DNA of 64,000 nucleotides from Ponticoccus litoralis (GCF_039769985.1 NZ_JBDNCH010000002.1:2542001-2606000); one strand, 5' to 3'. Counted from the stretch's first letter, positions 28,221 to 38,559 are shown. Made by a program: numbers and translations. Notes: a model not told the origin generated them from the sequence alone.

Positions 28221-28634
28221 TCATGGCTTTGCCCAGAGCGCGGGATCGGCGAATTCCACCGAGTTGCCCGCCGGGTCGCGCACGTAGATCGAGCGCGGGC
28301 CGTGCGGCCAGTGAAAATCCGCCTCGATGGCGATGTGGTTTGCGGTCAGGTGGTCGCGCAGCCTGTCGAGGGAGGCGGCGGCAAAGCACAGGTGCCCGGG
28401 GCCTGACGCGCCATGCGGCGGGACGGGCAGGGCGCCTTTGGCGGGTGGCTGCCGCGTTGCGCTTGCGACGAAGCACAGGACGACGGTCTCGCCCGCGCGA
28501 AAGAAGACGTGGCGGCCATCGACGCGCAGGATACGCTCCAGCCCGAGGAGACCGGCGTAGAAGGCTTCGGCCTTGTCGAGGTCGTCGACGTAAAGCGCGG
28601 CTTCGAGCACGCCGGAGAGCGCGGGGGCGGTCAT
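28221..28634 (-). CDS. VOC family (glyoxalase/bleomycin-resistance fold) protein
   Basis: A 137-residue protein of the vicinal oxygen chelate fold. It begins GVLEAALYVDDLDKAEAFY, followed by GHLCFAA (His ligand) and the C-terminal SIYVRDPAGNSVEFAD with the Glu ligand, typical of glyoxalase-like metalloenzymes. I chose the ATG at 28634; longer frames extend without family similarity. The function within the pyrimidine cluster is unknown. It starts about 145 bases after the dihydropyrimidinase stop. Confidence 0.85.
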   Translation of the reverse strand: MTAPALSGVLEAALYVDDLDKAEAFYAGLLGLERILRVDGRHVFFRAGETVVLCFVASATRQPPAKGALPVPPHGASGPGHLCFAAASLDRLRDHLTANHIAIEADFHWPHGPRSIYVRDPAGNSVEFADPALWAKP

Positions 28635-28779
28635 GAACGGCCTGCCCATGCGGCGCGCTGCGGGTCGCCGGGCCGGAAAGGCGGTGCGATCCCAGCCCGG
28701 TACGGACCTGCGGCGGCGCGGGCAGGCCCCGGGCGCTGGGGCCATGCCTTTGCGCCGTTTCCATGAGCGGTGCCCGACA

Positions 28780-30234
28780 TCACACGCCGCTGGCCGGAAT
28801 GCCCGAGCGTTCCACCGGGCGCGGCGCGGTCAGGGCCTTCCACTTCGACAGCGCCCTGTTGGTGGGCGTATTGCCGGTCCGCTTGACGAATTCGCCGTGG
28901 CCCGCGCGCGACCGCAGCTCTCCGTCGTAGACGGCGACATGGCCGCGGGTCAGGGTGAAGCGCGGCAGGCCCTTGACCTTGTGGCCCTCGAAGACGTTGT
29001 AATCGATGGCAGAAACCTGCGTGCCGGCGGTGATGGTCTTTTCCTTCTCGGGGTCCCAGACCACGATATCGGCATCGGCGCCGGGCAGGATCGCGCCCTT
29101 GCGGGGGTAGCAGTTGAGGATCTTGGCGATATTGGTCGAGGTCATGGCGACGAATTCCTCGGGCGTCAGGCGACCGGTTCCGACGCCATGGGTCCAGAGC
29201 ATCGGCAGCCGGTCTTCCAGACCGCCGGTGCCATTGGGGATCTTGGTGAAATCGCCGAGACCATAGCGCTTCTGCTCGGTGGTGAAGGCACAATGGTCGG
29301 TGGCCACGACCGACAGGGACCCCGCCTGCAGCCCCGCCCAGAGGCTGTCCTGATGCCTCTTGTTGCGGAAGGGCGGCGACATGACGCGCCGCGCCGCGTG
29401 GTCCCAGTCGGGATGGGCGTATTCGCTGTCGTCCAGCGTCAGATGCTGGATCAGCGGCTCGCCCCAGACGCGCTTGCCCTGCTGGCGGGCGCGGCGGATG
29501 GCCTCATGCGCCTCTTCGCAGGAGACGTGGACGATGTACAAAGGCACGCCCGCCATATCGGCGATCATGATGGCGCGGTTGGCGGCCTCGCCCTCGACCT
29601 CGGGGGGCGCGAATAGGCATGCGCCTCGGGCCCGGTATTGCCCGCCGCCAGCAGCTGCTGCTGCAGGTCGGCCACCACGTCGCCGTTCTCGGCATGGACC
29701 ATGGCGATGCCGCCCAACTCGCCGATCCGGCGGAACGAGGCATACATCTCGTCGTCCTGCACCATCAGCGCACCCTTGTAGGCCATGAAGTGCTTGAAGG
29801 TGGTGATGCCACGGTCCTCGATCACCGTCTTGATCTCGTCGAAGACCTGCTCGCCCCACCATGTCACGGCCATGTGGTAGCTATAGTCGCAATGGGCGAG
29901 GCCCGACTTGTTGTCCCACATCTGAAGCGCGTCCAGCAGGCCCTGACCGGGCGAGGGCAGGGCGAAGTCGATCACCATGGTGGTGCCGCCCGCCAGCGCC
30001 GCCTGGGTGCCAGAGTCGAAATTGTCGGTGGAATAGGTGCCCATGAAGGGCATCTCCAGATGCGTATGCGGGTCGATCCCGCCGGGCATGACATAGCAGC
30101 CGGTGGCGTCCAGCGTCTCATCGCCCGACAGGCCTTCGCCGACCTCGACGATCCGGCTCGCCCTCGATCAGCACATCGGCCTTGTAGCTGCGGTCATGGG
30201 TGACGACGGTGCCGTTCTTGATCACTGTGGTCAT
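28780..30234 (-). CDS. hydA: dihydropyrimidinase (D-hydantoinase), two compensating frameshifts
   Basis: Zn-dependent amidohydrolase that opens dihydrouracil/dihydrothymine rings to N-carbamoyl-beta-amino acids. The corrected length of 484 residues is normal for the family. Visible features are GGIDPHTHLEMPF (metal His pair), FKHFMAYKGALM (carboxylated Lys), VVATDHCAF and YPRKGAILPGADADIVVWDP. The frame breaks near 30157 (GAGCCGG on the coding strand, one base extra) and near 29613 (C-run, one base missing). The start MTTVIKNGTVVTHD at 30234 follows a GGAGAGA-type RBS. It acts between PreTA and the carbamoyl hydrolase in reductive pyrimidine degradation. Confidence 0.9.
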
Positions 30235-30495
30235 GGGGTCTCTCCTGTCGTTTGTGCCCCGCCGGGGCCGCCGGTCTTCAGCCGACGCATGTCAGAAAAT
30301 GGTGCCGCCCGTCCCGGCGGTCTTGCAAACGGAAATCCTCGCGGGCGAAGACTTCGGCGACCGGGAGGCTCTCGGGCCGACCCAAAGGGGCAGCGCCAGG
30401 CCCCGGGGCTGCCGCGCCGGGGCGCCGAGGGCCGGCATCCGCGCCAGCCCGGCAACCACTGCAATCCCAAGTCTCATCTCGCGCACCGTCCCGTG

Positions 30496-30557
30496 TTTCT
30501 TCTTGGTCCAAATACCCTCGGGGGTGGGCCCGCAGGGTCAGGGGGCAGCGCCCCCTA
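30496..30557 (-). repeat. dispersed intergenic repeat, copy 3
   Basis: On the minus strand this reads like copy 1: a self-complementary GGGGGC-AGC-GCCCCC block (30541-30555) next to a TATTTGGACCAAGAAGAA block (30496-30513). It fills part of the 320-base gap between the amidohydrolase and dihydropyrimidinase genes, in which I see no gene. Confidence 0.6.
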
Positions 30558-31806
30558 TGCGACGATCTGTGCCGTCTCGACGACCGCGTGGAACAGCACG
30601 TCGGCCCCGGCCCGCGCCCAGTCCTTGCTGATCTCTTCCGCCTCGTTGTGCGACAGGCCGTCCACGCAGGGGCACATGATCATCGCGGTGGGGGCGACCT
30701 GGTTGATCCAGCAGGCGTCATGCCCCGCGCCCGAGATGATGTCGCGATGCGCATAGCCCAGCCGTTCCGCCGCCGCGCGCACGGCGCCCACGCAGGTCTC
30801 GTCGAAGGCCACGGGGTCGAAACCGCCGACCTTTTCAAAGGCCACCTCCAGCCCCATCTCGTCGCAGATCGCCTGCGCCTCGGTCCTGAGCCGCGCCTCC
30901 ATGTCCTCGATCACCGACAGCTCGGGAGAGCGGAAGTCGACGGTGAAGATCACCTTGCCGGGGATCACGTTGCGCGAATTGGGGTAGACGTCGATGTGCC
31001 CCGCGGCGCCGACGGCGTCGGGCTTGTGGCTCCAGGCGATCTCGTCGACCTTCTCGAGGATGCGCGCCATCCCCAGTGCCCGCGTTGCGGCGCATCGGCA
31101 TGGGGGTCGAGCCGGTATGCGCATCCTTGCCGGTCACGGTGACCTGGGTCCAGGACAGGCCCTGCCCATGGGTGACGACGCCGATCTGCTTACCCTCGGC
31201 CTCCAGGATGGGGCCCTGTTCGATGTGCAGCTCGAAGAAGGCGTGCATCTTGCGCGCGCCAACCGCTTCCTCGCCCTTCCAGCCGATGCGGTCGAGTTCG
31301 GCGCCGAAACTCTTGCCCGCCGCGTCCTGCCGGGCATAGGCCCAGTCCTGCGTATGCACACCGGCGAAGACGCCCGAGGCCAGCATGGCGGGGGCAAAGC
31401 GCGTGCCCTCTTCGTTGGTCCAGTTGGTGACGACGATGGGGTGCTTCGTGCGGATGCCGGTGTCGTTCAGCGTGCGGACCAGCTCCAGCCCGCCCAGCAC
31501 GCCCAGAACGCCGTCGTATTTGCCGCCGGTGGGCTGCGTGTCGAGATGGGATCCCACGTAGACCGGCAGCGCCTCCGGGTCGGTGCCCGGGCGGGTGAAG
31601 AACATGTTGCCCATGGTGTCGAGGCCCATGGTCATCCCGGCCTCTTCGCACCAGCGCCGGAACAGCGCGCGGCCCTCGGCATCCGCGTCGGTCAGCGTCT
31701 GGCGGTTGTTGCCGCCCGCCACGCCGGGGCCGATCCCGGCCATCTCCATCAGGCTGTCCCACAGCCGGTCGCCGTCGATCTTCAGGTTCGCTGCCTGAGT
31801 CGCCAT
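30555..31806 (-). CDS. Zn-dependent amidohydrolase (N-carbamoyl amino acid hydrolase / beta-ureidopropionase, M20 family), one frameshift
   Basis: A 416-residue enzyme after correction, expected to release CO2 and ammonia from N-carbamoyl-beta-alanine. Metal motifs are VGSHLDTQPTGGKYDG (His/Asp), NEEGTRFAPAM (Glu pair), FELHIEQGP (His) and GAGHDACW; the dimer domain contains VTGKDAHTGSTPM. The C-terminal 170 residues are in another frame, broken at CCAGTG (31073-31078). I chose ATG 31806 because of the GGGGAAAG ribosome site. It is the first gene of the leftward pyrimidine operon, directly behind a RutR-type operator. Confidence 0.88.
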
Positions 31807-31852
31807 ATCTTTCCCCGTCATATCCGGCCCGTCTTGCGCGGGCCTGTTTCGA

Positions 31853-31870
31853 TTTGACCAATCGGTCAAA
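31853..31870. promoter_or_regulatory. RutR-type operator in the divergent promoter region
   Basis: TTTGACCAATCGGTCAAA has perfect 7-bp arms and matches the E. coli RutR consensus TTGACCANNTGGTCAA at all but one defined position. It lies between the TetR-type regulator and the amidohydrolase gene and could control both. Confidence 0.75.
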
Positions 31871-31957
31871 ACAACGCTAACAGAGGTCGGCATTCAGTCA
31901 AGCGGCATGCCGCGCAAAGCGGCATCTGCACGATTACGGGGCGGATCGGGACGGAAC

Positions 31958-32585
31958 ATGGCGGATATTTCGGCAAACGGAGCCCCCAAGCCCCCGCAGA
32001 CCCGGATTCAGCGCCGCAAGCGCGAGGCCATTCTCGAAGCCGGGCTGACGATTTTCTCCGAGGCCGGGTTCCGGGGCGCGACGCTGGACCGGATCGCCTC
32101 CGAGGCCGGGCTGTCGAAGCCGAACCTGCTGTATTACTTCGCCTCCAAGGACGCGATCTACGACGCGCTGCTGCACGGCCTTCTGGAAACCTGGCTCGAT
32201 CCGCTGCGGGCGCTCGACCCCCAGTGGCGAACCGGTGGACGAGATCCTCGCCTACGTCCGGCGCAAGCTGGAAATGGCCCGCGATTTCCCGCGCGAAAGC
32301 CGTCTTTTCGCAAACGAGATCATCCAGGGCGCGCCGCAGATGCAGGCGTTTCTTGAAGGCGAATTGCGCGATCTCGTGGACCAGACGGCGGCGGTGATCG
32401 ACGGCTGGGTCGCCGAGGGGCGGTTGGCCGAGGTCAACGCCCGTCACCTGATCTTCTCGATCTGGGCGCAGACCCAGCACTATGCCGATTTCGATGTGCA
32501 GGTGCGGGCGGTGCTGGGCGGACAGGATTTCGAAGGCGCGGCGCAGCATCTCGAGACGCTCTTCGGGCGGATGCTGAAGACCTGA
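31958..32585 (+). CDS. rutR: RutR-like TetR-family regulator, one frameshift
   Basis: A 208-residue regulator after correction. The N-terminal TetR helix-turn-helix is RKREAILEAGLTIFSEAGF plus TLDRIASEAGLSKPNLLYYF, very close to RutR. The C-terminal half (RRKLEMARDFPRESRLFANE to LFGRMLKT) is the RutR ligand-binding domain, which binds uracil or thymine in E. coli. The halves are joined at CCAGTGG (32221-32227) by removing one base. It is divergent from the amidohydrolase gene with a RutR-type palindrome between, so it is the probable uracil-responsive repressor of the cluster. Confidence 0.85.
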
Positions 32586-32704
32586 GGCCGCGGGGCCGGT
32601 GGCGGGACGGGTTTGCCCGGAAGCCGCGGCAGGATCCGCGCGTCTGGCGCATTTGACCGGGCAGGTTAACCGAAGCGTAACCCTGTCGGGGCAAGAATGC
32701 GCTC

Positions 32705-32941
32705 ATGCCGACGCTCCGCCTGACCCATCACGCCGCAAACGAACGCTGGCTTGCGCAGATCTTCGACGCCAAGGCGGCGCGCAGGGGCGGCATCGTCCGC
32801 CGCGCCGTCCGCGACGTGGAGCGTGAGATCGGGCGCGACCGGCTGAAGGCAGAGGTGGCGGGACGGGGCTTTCACATGATCGAATGCGGCGGGCAGTTCG
32901 TGATCATCTGCCGGGCTTCGGACCTCGTGGTGCACGTCTGA
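32705..32941 (+). CDS. conserved hypothetical protein, 78 residues
   Basis: A small soluble basic protein starting MPTLRLTHHAANERWLAQIF, with RRAVRDVEREIG in the middle and ending RASDLVVHV. Similar short proteins are known from Rhodobacteraceae genomes without assigned function, as far as I recall; I cannot name a family. The ATG at 32705 follows GGGGCAAGAATGC. It is 120 bases downstream of rutR on the same strand and convergent with preA. Confidence 0.6.
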   Translation: MPTLRLTHHAANERWLAQIFDAKAARRGGIVRRAVRDVEREIGRDRLKAEVAGRGFHMIECGGQFVIICRASDLVVHV

Positions 32942-32950
32942 TCCGCGCGG

Positions 32951-33008
32951 GGTCAGGCTTTTCGCCGAAAAGCCTGACCGGGCAAGAGTTCTCGTCGAGA
33001 ACTCTTGC
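32951..33008. repeat. two adjacent perfect stem-loops between convergent genes
   Basis: The first has 14-bp arms (32951-32964 and 32966-32979, GGTCAGGCTTTTCG); the second has 13-bp arms (32982-32994 and 32996-33008, GCAAGAGTTCTCG). Both have one-base loops. They lie between the 78-residue gene and preA and may end transcription in both directions, although no long T-run follows. Confidence 0.75.
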
Positions 33009-33020
33009 GAGACGGCGCCG

Positions 33021-34325
33021 TTACTCTGCCGCCTTGGCCATGGGGTTGTTCGGATGGGTCGTCCAGTTGGCGTAATCCGCCTCGACGGTGCGGCCGGTGC
33101 GCGGGTCGGTGGCGCCGGGGGCCAGACGCTCCATGGTGATGCAGTCCTCGACCGGGCAGACGTCGATGCACAGGTTGCAGGCCACGCATTCCGCGTCGTT
33201 GACCTCGAACACCCGGCCTTCCTTCATCCAGATCGCCTGGTGGCTGGTGTCCTCGCAGGCGGCATAGCAGCGTCCGCACTTGATGCAGGCGTCCTGGTCG
33301 ATGCGGGCCTTGGTCACGTAGTTGAGGTTCAGGTACTGCCAGTCGGTGACGTTCGGCACCGCCTTGCCGATGAAGTCCGAGGTCCGGGTGTAGCCCTTTT
33401 CGTCCATCCATTGCGACAGGCCGCGCTTCATCTCTTCGACCACCTTGAAGCCATAGGTCATAGCAGCGGTGCAGACCTGTACGTTGCCGCAGCCCAGCAC
33501 CATGAATTCCGCCGCGTCGCGCCACGTGGTGACGCCGCCGATGCCGCTGATCGGCAGGCCCCGGGTCGCGGCGTCGCGGGCGATCTCCGAGACCATGGAC
33601 AGCGCGATCGGCTTGACCGCCGGGCCGCAGTAGCCGCCGTGGCTGCCCTTGCCGTCGATGGTCGGTTCGGGGGCGAAATTGTCCAGATCGACCGAGGTGA
33701 TCGAGTTGATCGTATTGATCAGGCTGACCGCATCGGCGCCACCGTTCTTCGCCGCCGCGGCGGGTTTGCGGATGTCGGTGATATTGGGCGTCAGCTTCAC
33801 GATCACCGGGCGGTCGTAGTACTGCTTGCACCAGCGGGTGACCATCTCGATATATTCCGGCACCTGTCCCACCGCCGCGCCCATGCCGCGTTCCGACATG
33901 CCGTGCGGGCAGCCGAAGTTCAGCTCGATCCCGTCGGCGCCGGTTTCCATCACGCGCGGCAGGATGGCCTTCCAAGCGGCCTCTTCGCAGGGCACCATGA
34001 TCGAGGCGATCAGCGCGCGATCCGGGTAGTCGGCCTTCACGCGGGCCATTTCCTCGAGGTTGGTGTCCAGCGGGCGGTCGGTGATCAGCTCGATATTGTT
34101 GATCCCCAGCACCCGGCGGTCGGCGCCGTGGATCACGCCATAGCGCGGGCCGTTGACGTTCACGACCGGCGGGCCTTCGGCGCCCAGCGTCTTCCAGACG
34201 ACGCCGCCCCAGCCCGCCTCGAAGGCGCGGCGGACGTTGTATTCCTTGTCGGTCGGCGGCGCCGAGGCCAGCCAGAAGGGGTTGGGCGAGGTGATTCCGA
34301 TGAAGTCTGTCGTGAGGTCGGCCAT
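33021..34325 (-). CDS. preA: NAD-dependent dihydropyrimidine dehydrogenase subunit PreA
   Basis: A 434-residue subunit that reduces uracil/thymine to the dihydro forms together with PreT. The N-terminal FMN barrel (residues about 1-310) contains NPFWLASAPPTDKEYNV, FGCPHGMSERGMG and SGIGGVTTW. The C-terminal ferredoxin domain has two [4Fe-4S] motifs, CIKCGRCYAAC and CVACNLCIDVC. The frame is intact. ATG at 34325 is preceded by AGAGGAGAAATACC. It follows preT with an unusually long 254-base gap in which I see no gene. Confidence 0.95.
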   Translation of the reverse strand: MADLTTDFIGITSPNPFWLASAPPTDKEYNVRRAFEAGWGGVVWKTLGAEGPPVVNVNGPRYGVIHGADRRVLGINNIELITDRPLDTNLEEMARVKADYPDRALIASIMVPCEEAAWKAILPRVMETGADGIELNFGCPHGMSERGMGAAVGQVPEYIEMVTRWCKQYYDRPVIVKLTPNITDIRKPAAAAKNGGADAVSLINTINSITSVDLDNFAPEPTIDGKGSHGGYCGPAVKPIALSMVSEIARDAATRGLPISGIGGVTTWRDAAEFMVLGCGNVQVCTAAMTYGFKVVEEMKRGLSQWMDEKGYTRTSDFIGKAVPNVTDWQYLNLNYVTKARIDQDACIKCGRCYAACEDTSHQAIWMKEGRVFEVNDAECVACNLCIDVCPVEDCITMERLAPGATDPRTGRTVEADYANWTTHPNNPMAKAAE

Positions 34326-34579
34326 GGTATTTCTCCTCTCAAGAGGGCGCTGCGGCTAGCAGGCGGGAAAGAATGATCGGGCAGTCCGGGCCACCGTCGA
34401 TCCCGCGCCTGTGGCAGGGCAGTCGAGCGGCAACCATCCGGGAGTGCCAAAGGGATAGGCATTTCGAAACAAGGGCTTGTGCGCGGACGTGCGGTTTTTC
34501 TCTCGCCGGTCGCCCCGCAGGGCCCCTGTCGGTCAGACGCGTGTCGCCCGCGCCCGGAAGCGCGGGGGCGGCAAGGGAT

Positions 34580-35907
34580 TTATGCCACCAGGGCACGATG
34601 GATGTCCTCGGCGGCATCGCGGCCCTCGGCCACGGCAACCACCGTGAGATCCTCTCCCGGGGTGCAGTCGCCGCCGGCCCAGACACCGGGCAGCGAGGTG
34701 CGGCCCGCGGCGTCGACCCTGATCTTGCGACCGTCGAGGTCGAGACCCTCGGGCGGGACGAGGCTTTGACCGATGGCGCGGAAGACCTGATCTGCCGGCA
34801 GGCGAAGGGTCTCGCCGGTGGGCTCCAGACCCTTGGCGCCCTCGGCCATATAGGCCAGTTCGATCTGGGTCGCTGCGCCATTGCCGTGCACGGCCACCGG
34901 CGCCACGTTGGTCAGGATGCGCACACCCTTCGAGGTGGCGAGGTCCTGCTCGTAGCGGCTGGCGCCCATGCGGTCCTGCCCGCGCCGGTAGGCGATGGTC
35001 ACGGTTTCCGCGCCCAGCAGGCGGGCCTGCACCGCGGCGTCCACGGCGGTCATGCCGCCGCCGATCACCACGACGTTGCGGCCCACGGGCAGGGCGCCAA
35101 GATCCGAGGCCTGCCGCAGCTCGGCGATCCAGTGCCACCGCGTCGAGCACGCCGTCACGCTCCGCGCCCTCGATCCCCAGCGGATTGACGTCGCCAAGGC
35201 CGAGGCCGAGGAAGACGGCGTCGTAGTCCGCCTGCAACTGGCCCAGGGTCACGTCGCGCCCCAGCGCCCTGCCATAGTCGACGGAAATGCCGCCGATCTG
35301 CATCAGCCAGTGCCGCCTCGCGCGCGGCGAAGTCGTCGGTGCTCTTGTAGGCGGCGATGCCGTATTCGTTGAGCCCGCCGGGCTTGGGCCGCGCCTCAAG
35401 GATGGTGACGTCATGGCCTTTCATGGCCAGACGGTGGGCACAGGCGAGCCCGGCGGGGCCGGCGCCGACCACGGCGACGCGCTTGCCGGTGTCCGGGGCG
35501 CGGGTGAAGGGGTGGTCTTGACGCGCCATGACGCTGTCGGTGGCATGGCGCTGCAGGCGGCCGATCTCGACCGGTTTGCCCTCGGCGGCTTCGCGCACGC
35601 AGGCCTGTTCGCAGAGCGTTTCGGTGGGGCAGACCCGGGCGCACATGCCGCCGAGGATGTTCTGTTCGAGGATCGTGCGGGCCGCGGCCTCTGGCTGGCC
35701 GGTGGAGATCTGCCGGATGAAGAGCGGGATGTCGATCTCCGTGGGGCAGGCGGTCACGCAGGGCGCGTCGTGGCAGAAGTAGCAGCGGTCGGCGGCGACG
35801 GCGGCCTCATGCGCGTCGTAGGGCGCGTGCAGATCGGAGAAATTTCGGGTCAGCGTTTCGGCGTCGAGACGCCCCGGGGTGATGCCGGGCGAATGTGGGC
35901 TGGGCAT
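34580..35907 (-). CDS. preT: NAD(P)-dependent oxidoreductase PreT, two frameshifts
   Basis: A 441-residue flavoprotein after correction that passes electrons from NAD(P)H to PreA. The N-terminal Fe-S domain shows CYFCHDAPCVTACPTEID and CARVCPTETLCEQAC; the FAD site is VAVVGAGPAGLACAHRL; the nucleotide site is VVVIGGGMTAVDAAVQA; GVWAGGDCTPGE near the end is the second FAD contact. The frame breaks at two CCAGTG sites (35129-35134 and 35307-35312), each with one extra base. It is the first gene of the leftward preTA pair, behind a second RutR-like palindrome at 35962-35979. Confidence 0.9.
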
Positions 35908-35961
35908 GGCGGTTCCCTGTCGGTTTGTTTTTTTGTGGGATCAGAGTGCCACAGTCCGAAA

Positions 35962-35979
35962 TTTTATCAATTGGTAAAA
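35962..35979. promoter_or_regulatory. second, degenerate RutR-type operator upstream of preT
   Basis: TTTTATCAATTGGTAAAA lies about 60 bases upstream of the preT start. On the minus strand it reads TTTACCAATTGATAAA, matching 11 of the 14 defined positions of TTGACCANNTGGTCAA. The A/T-rich flanks extend the palindrome. Confidence 0.6.
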
Positions 35980-36210
35980 TTTTGGGGTGCCGATGGCGGG
36001 GATGGCGCGGTGTTCCGACCCGCAGCCCTTGCCCGGTCTATGCGCGCTGCGCGCGGCGGGCCGGGGCGGGACTCGTGGCTGCGCCACATCGCCCGCCCGC
36101 CGGCCCTTTGGGGTGGCGGGGTTGGAAAGGCAGCTCTGGTCCCACCCGGGCAAAAGCCCCGGAGCCTGCCCTCGCCTTGCCCTTTCGTGACGAACCCGGC
36201 CTTGGGCGCA

Positions 36211-36256
36211 AGCGCAATAGCCGTATCCCCCTGCGGGGGGCCGCGGCGATTGCGCT
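36211..36256. repeat. long imperfect stem-loop in the preT-ompA-like spacer
   Basis: AGCGCAATAGCCG (36211-36223) pairs with CGGCGATTGCGCT (36244-36256), one mismatch, with an inner CCCC/GGGG stem. It lies in the 443-base gap 35908-36350, downstream of the leftward OmpA-like gene. No T-run follows. No gene is seen in this gap. Confidence 0.55.
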
Positions 36257-36350
36257 GGCCCCTGCGGGCGGGCCCGTCCGATGCGGGGCAGGCGACGGCA
36301 GGCTCCGGGGCAAAGGCGGGTCCGGGGGCTGCGCGGTGCGGTGGCGCGGC

Positions 36351-36998
36351 TCAGGCGCCGGGCACGAGCACCAGCTGTACGCGGCGGTTCTGCGCCGAGG
36401 TCGGGTCGATGGTGTTCTTGAGGCGCGAGAAACCGACGCCCACCGCCTCGATCCGGGAGGGGGACAGCTGCATGGTCGCCTGCACGTAGTTGGCCACAGC
36501 CTGTGCACGGCGTTGCGAGAGGTCGGTGTTGTAGGGGGCGCTGCCGACCGCATCCGTATGGCCGATGAACAGCAGCTGGCTGCCCGCAAGGCGCGGGTCG
36601 CTGAGCGCTGCGGCCAGCGTCGAGAGCTTGGCCATGGCCTGCGGCGTCAGGTCGTCGGAGTTGTAGGCAAAGAGCACTTCGAGGTCGATCGAGGGCAGCG
36701 GTGCCGGGTCGGGGTTGGTGGCGGCGATCCGTTGCTGCTGCGAGCGGTCGATGACCCCGAGGTTGTAGACATCGTCCAGCGTGAAATCCGCGGCATTGCC
36801 GAATTCGGCGCTGGCGCAACTGGCCTGATCCATGAGGCAGTCGCGCATTTCGCTGTCCGGCTTTGCCTGTGGCGCCGCTTGCGCCGGGGCTGTGTCGGTC
36901 AGGTCGTCGAGCGAGAAGTCGTCCAGTGTCACCGTCGACTGCGCAAGCGCGGCGGCGGGCAGGGTGAGGGCGGCGAGGATCGAAAGGGCTTTGGGCAT
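36351..36998 (-). CDS. OmpA-family outer membrane/periplasmic protein
   Basis: A 215-residue exported protein with a signal peptide (residues 1-19, ALAQ). The C-terminal OmpA/MotB peptidoglycan-binding domain (about residues 100-213) contains LEVLFAYNSDDLTPQAM, FIGHTDAVGSAPYN and LSQRRAQAVANYV. The N-terminal part is acidic (LDDFSLDDLTD) with two Cys and no beta-barrel, so it is probably a periplasmic peptidoglycan-associated protein. The frame is intact. It is divergent from the serine peptidase gene. Confidence 0.88.
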   Translation of the reverse strand: MPKALSILAALTLPAAALAQSTVTLDDFSLDDLTDTAPAQAAPQAKPDSEMRDCLMDQASCASAEFGNAADFTLDDVYNLGVIDRSQQQRIAATNPDPAPLPSIDLEVLFAYNSDDLTPQAMAKLSTLAAALSDPRLAGSQLLFIGHTDAVGSAPYNTDLSQRRAQAVANYVQATMQLSPSRIEAVGVGFSRLKNTIDPTSAQNRRVQLVLVPGA

Positions 36999-37228
36999 GG
37001 CAGGCTCCCGGAAATGCTGTCGGCATCATGCCGCATGTGCCCCGCTGCGGTCCAGTGGGGGATTTCCTGCCTGCGCGGGCCAGTCGGGCTGTTGCGCTCC
37101 TGCGCGCGATCCGGACCGGAGGGAACGACAGGTGCCGTTCGATTGCCGGGCGAGGCCACGTCTTTCGATTCAAATAAAACGCAAACTGCGATAGGGTCCG
37201 GTCATAGATTGTCGCCCGGAGGATTGTC

Positions 37229-38409
37229 ATGCGCCTTTTGCCGTCTCTTGCCTGTCTTGCTCTCACCTGCGGGGGGCTTGCGACAGGGGGCTTGCCCGTC
37301 CGCAGGCGGGGATCGACAACGAGGTGGCCATCGAGGGCTACAACAACGAGCCGATCAGCACCTATTCCGCCGAGGCGGACTTCGTGAAGCTGGGCCGGGG
37401 GGTCGGCCTGTTGCGGATCGAGACCGACGGCGGGACCTTTCCCTGCACCGCTTTCCTCGTGTCCGAGACGCATCTTCTGACCAACAACCATTGCGTCCCC
37501 GGCGTGCTGGAGCATCCCGATGTGACGGCCACAGAGATCCTCTCTGTCACCTGGATGGCGGGCTATACCCATCCCGGGATGATCGAGGAGGCCGAAGGCT
37601 TCGACGTCGACGTGACGCCGGTCGAGACCTCGCAAGAGCTTGACTACACGGTGTTGCGGGTGCGCGGCGATCCCGCGGCGCGCTACCCGGTGCTGCCGCT
37701 GACCGATGCGGTGGCCAAGGAGGGCATGCCCTACTGGATCATCGGCCACCCCAAGGGAGAATCGCAACGCATCAGTCGCGAGGGCTGCCGGGCGGCGCGA
37801 CCGCCGTCGGAGGGCAACCGGCTGCGGCACACCTGCGACACGCTGGGCGGCAATTCCGGCTCGCCGATCTTCGACAGTTCGGCGCGGCAGGTGATCGGCC
37901 TGCACAATGCGGGCAACGACCGCGTGGGCATCAACTTCGGCGTGCCGATGGCGCTGATCCTCGGCCAGTCCGGGGTGTTGAAGGCGACCGCCGCGGCAGC
38001 GCCCAAACCGCTGCCGCTGGTGATGTCGCTGTATCCCGAGGTGCTGGGGGTGGGCGAGGAGCTTTCGGTCGCCGCCGATGTGCCTGCGGACTGCACGCCG
38101 CTGTTCTACGACGTGGCGCCCAGCGGGCGGCTGGTGCCGCTGCCCAGTGAGATCTTCCAGCAGGTGACGCTGAGCGCGCTGCAGACCCGGTTCCAGACCT
38201 CTCCGGCGGCGCAATACGGGCTGGTGGTCGTGGAAGAGGACGAGAAGGGCACGCACAGGCTGGGCTTTGCCTGCGGGCCAGAGGATCAGGATGTGCGCCA
38301 GTGGCTGCGCCCGGTGATAGAGCGCGTCATGGGCGGCACCCTTGTCGGAGAGGTGGCGGTCACTGGCGGCACGGCCAGCTTCGCCTTCCGCGCGTTCACG
38401 GTGCGCTGA
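37229..38409 (+). CDS. secreted trypsin-like serine peptidase, one frameshift in the signal peptide region
   Basis: A 393-residue exported protease after correction. The chymotrypsin-fold triad is visible: LLTNNHC (His), ELDYTVLRV (Asp) and DTLGGNSGSPIF (Ser in GNSGS). A C-terminal domain of about 150 residues follows. ATG at 37229 has a strong RBS (GGAGGATT) and starts the signal peptide MRLLPSLACLALTC; the rest is in another frame, and adding one G to the GGGGGG run at 37271-37276 joins them. The substrate is unknown, perhaps envelope quality control. Confidence 0.82.
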
Positions 38410-38471
38410 CCCGGGGCCGTTTCCCGGGCAGGGCGGCGGGTGTCGCGGGCCATGCCGCTGCGATTGCCCAG

Positions 38472-38499
38472 AAAAAAGGCGGTCCCGAATGAGACCGCC
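38472..38499 (-). terminator. rho-independent terminator of the DUF883 gene
   Basis: GGCGGTC (38478-38484) pairs with GACCGCC (38493-38499). On the minus strand six T follow (38477-38472). It is 60 bases after the DUF883 stop and also lies just beyond the convergent peptidase gene. Confidence 0.85.
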
Positions 38500-38559
38500 C
38501 AGTTGATCTGCTGCGAAGAGTGCCTTTGATCACGCAGAGAGAGAATGTGTTGCGGGCCG

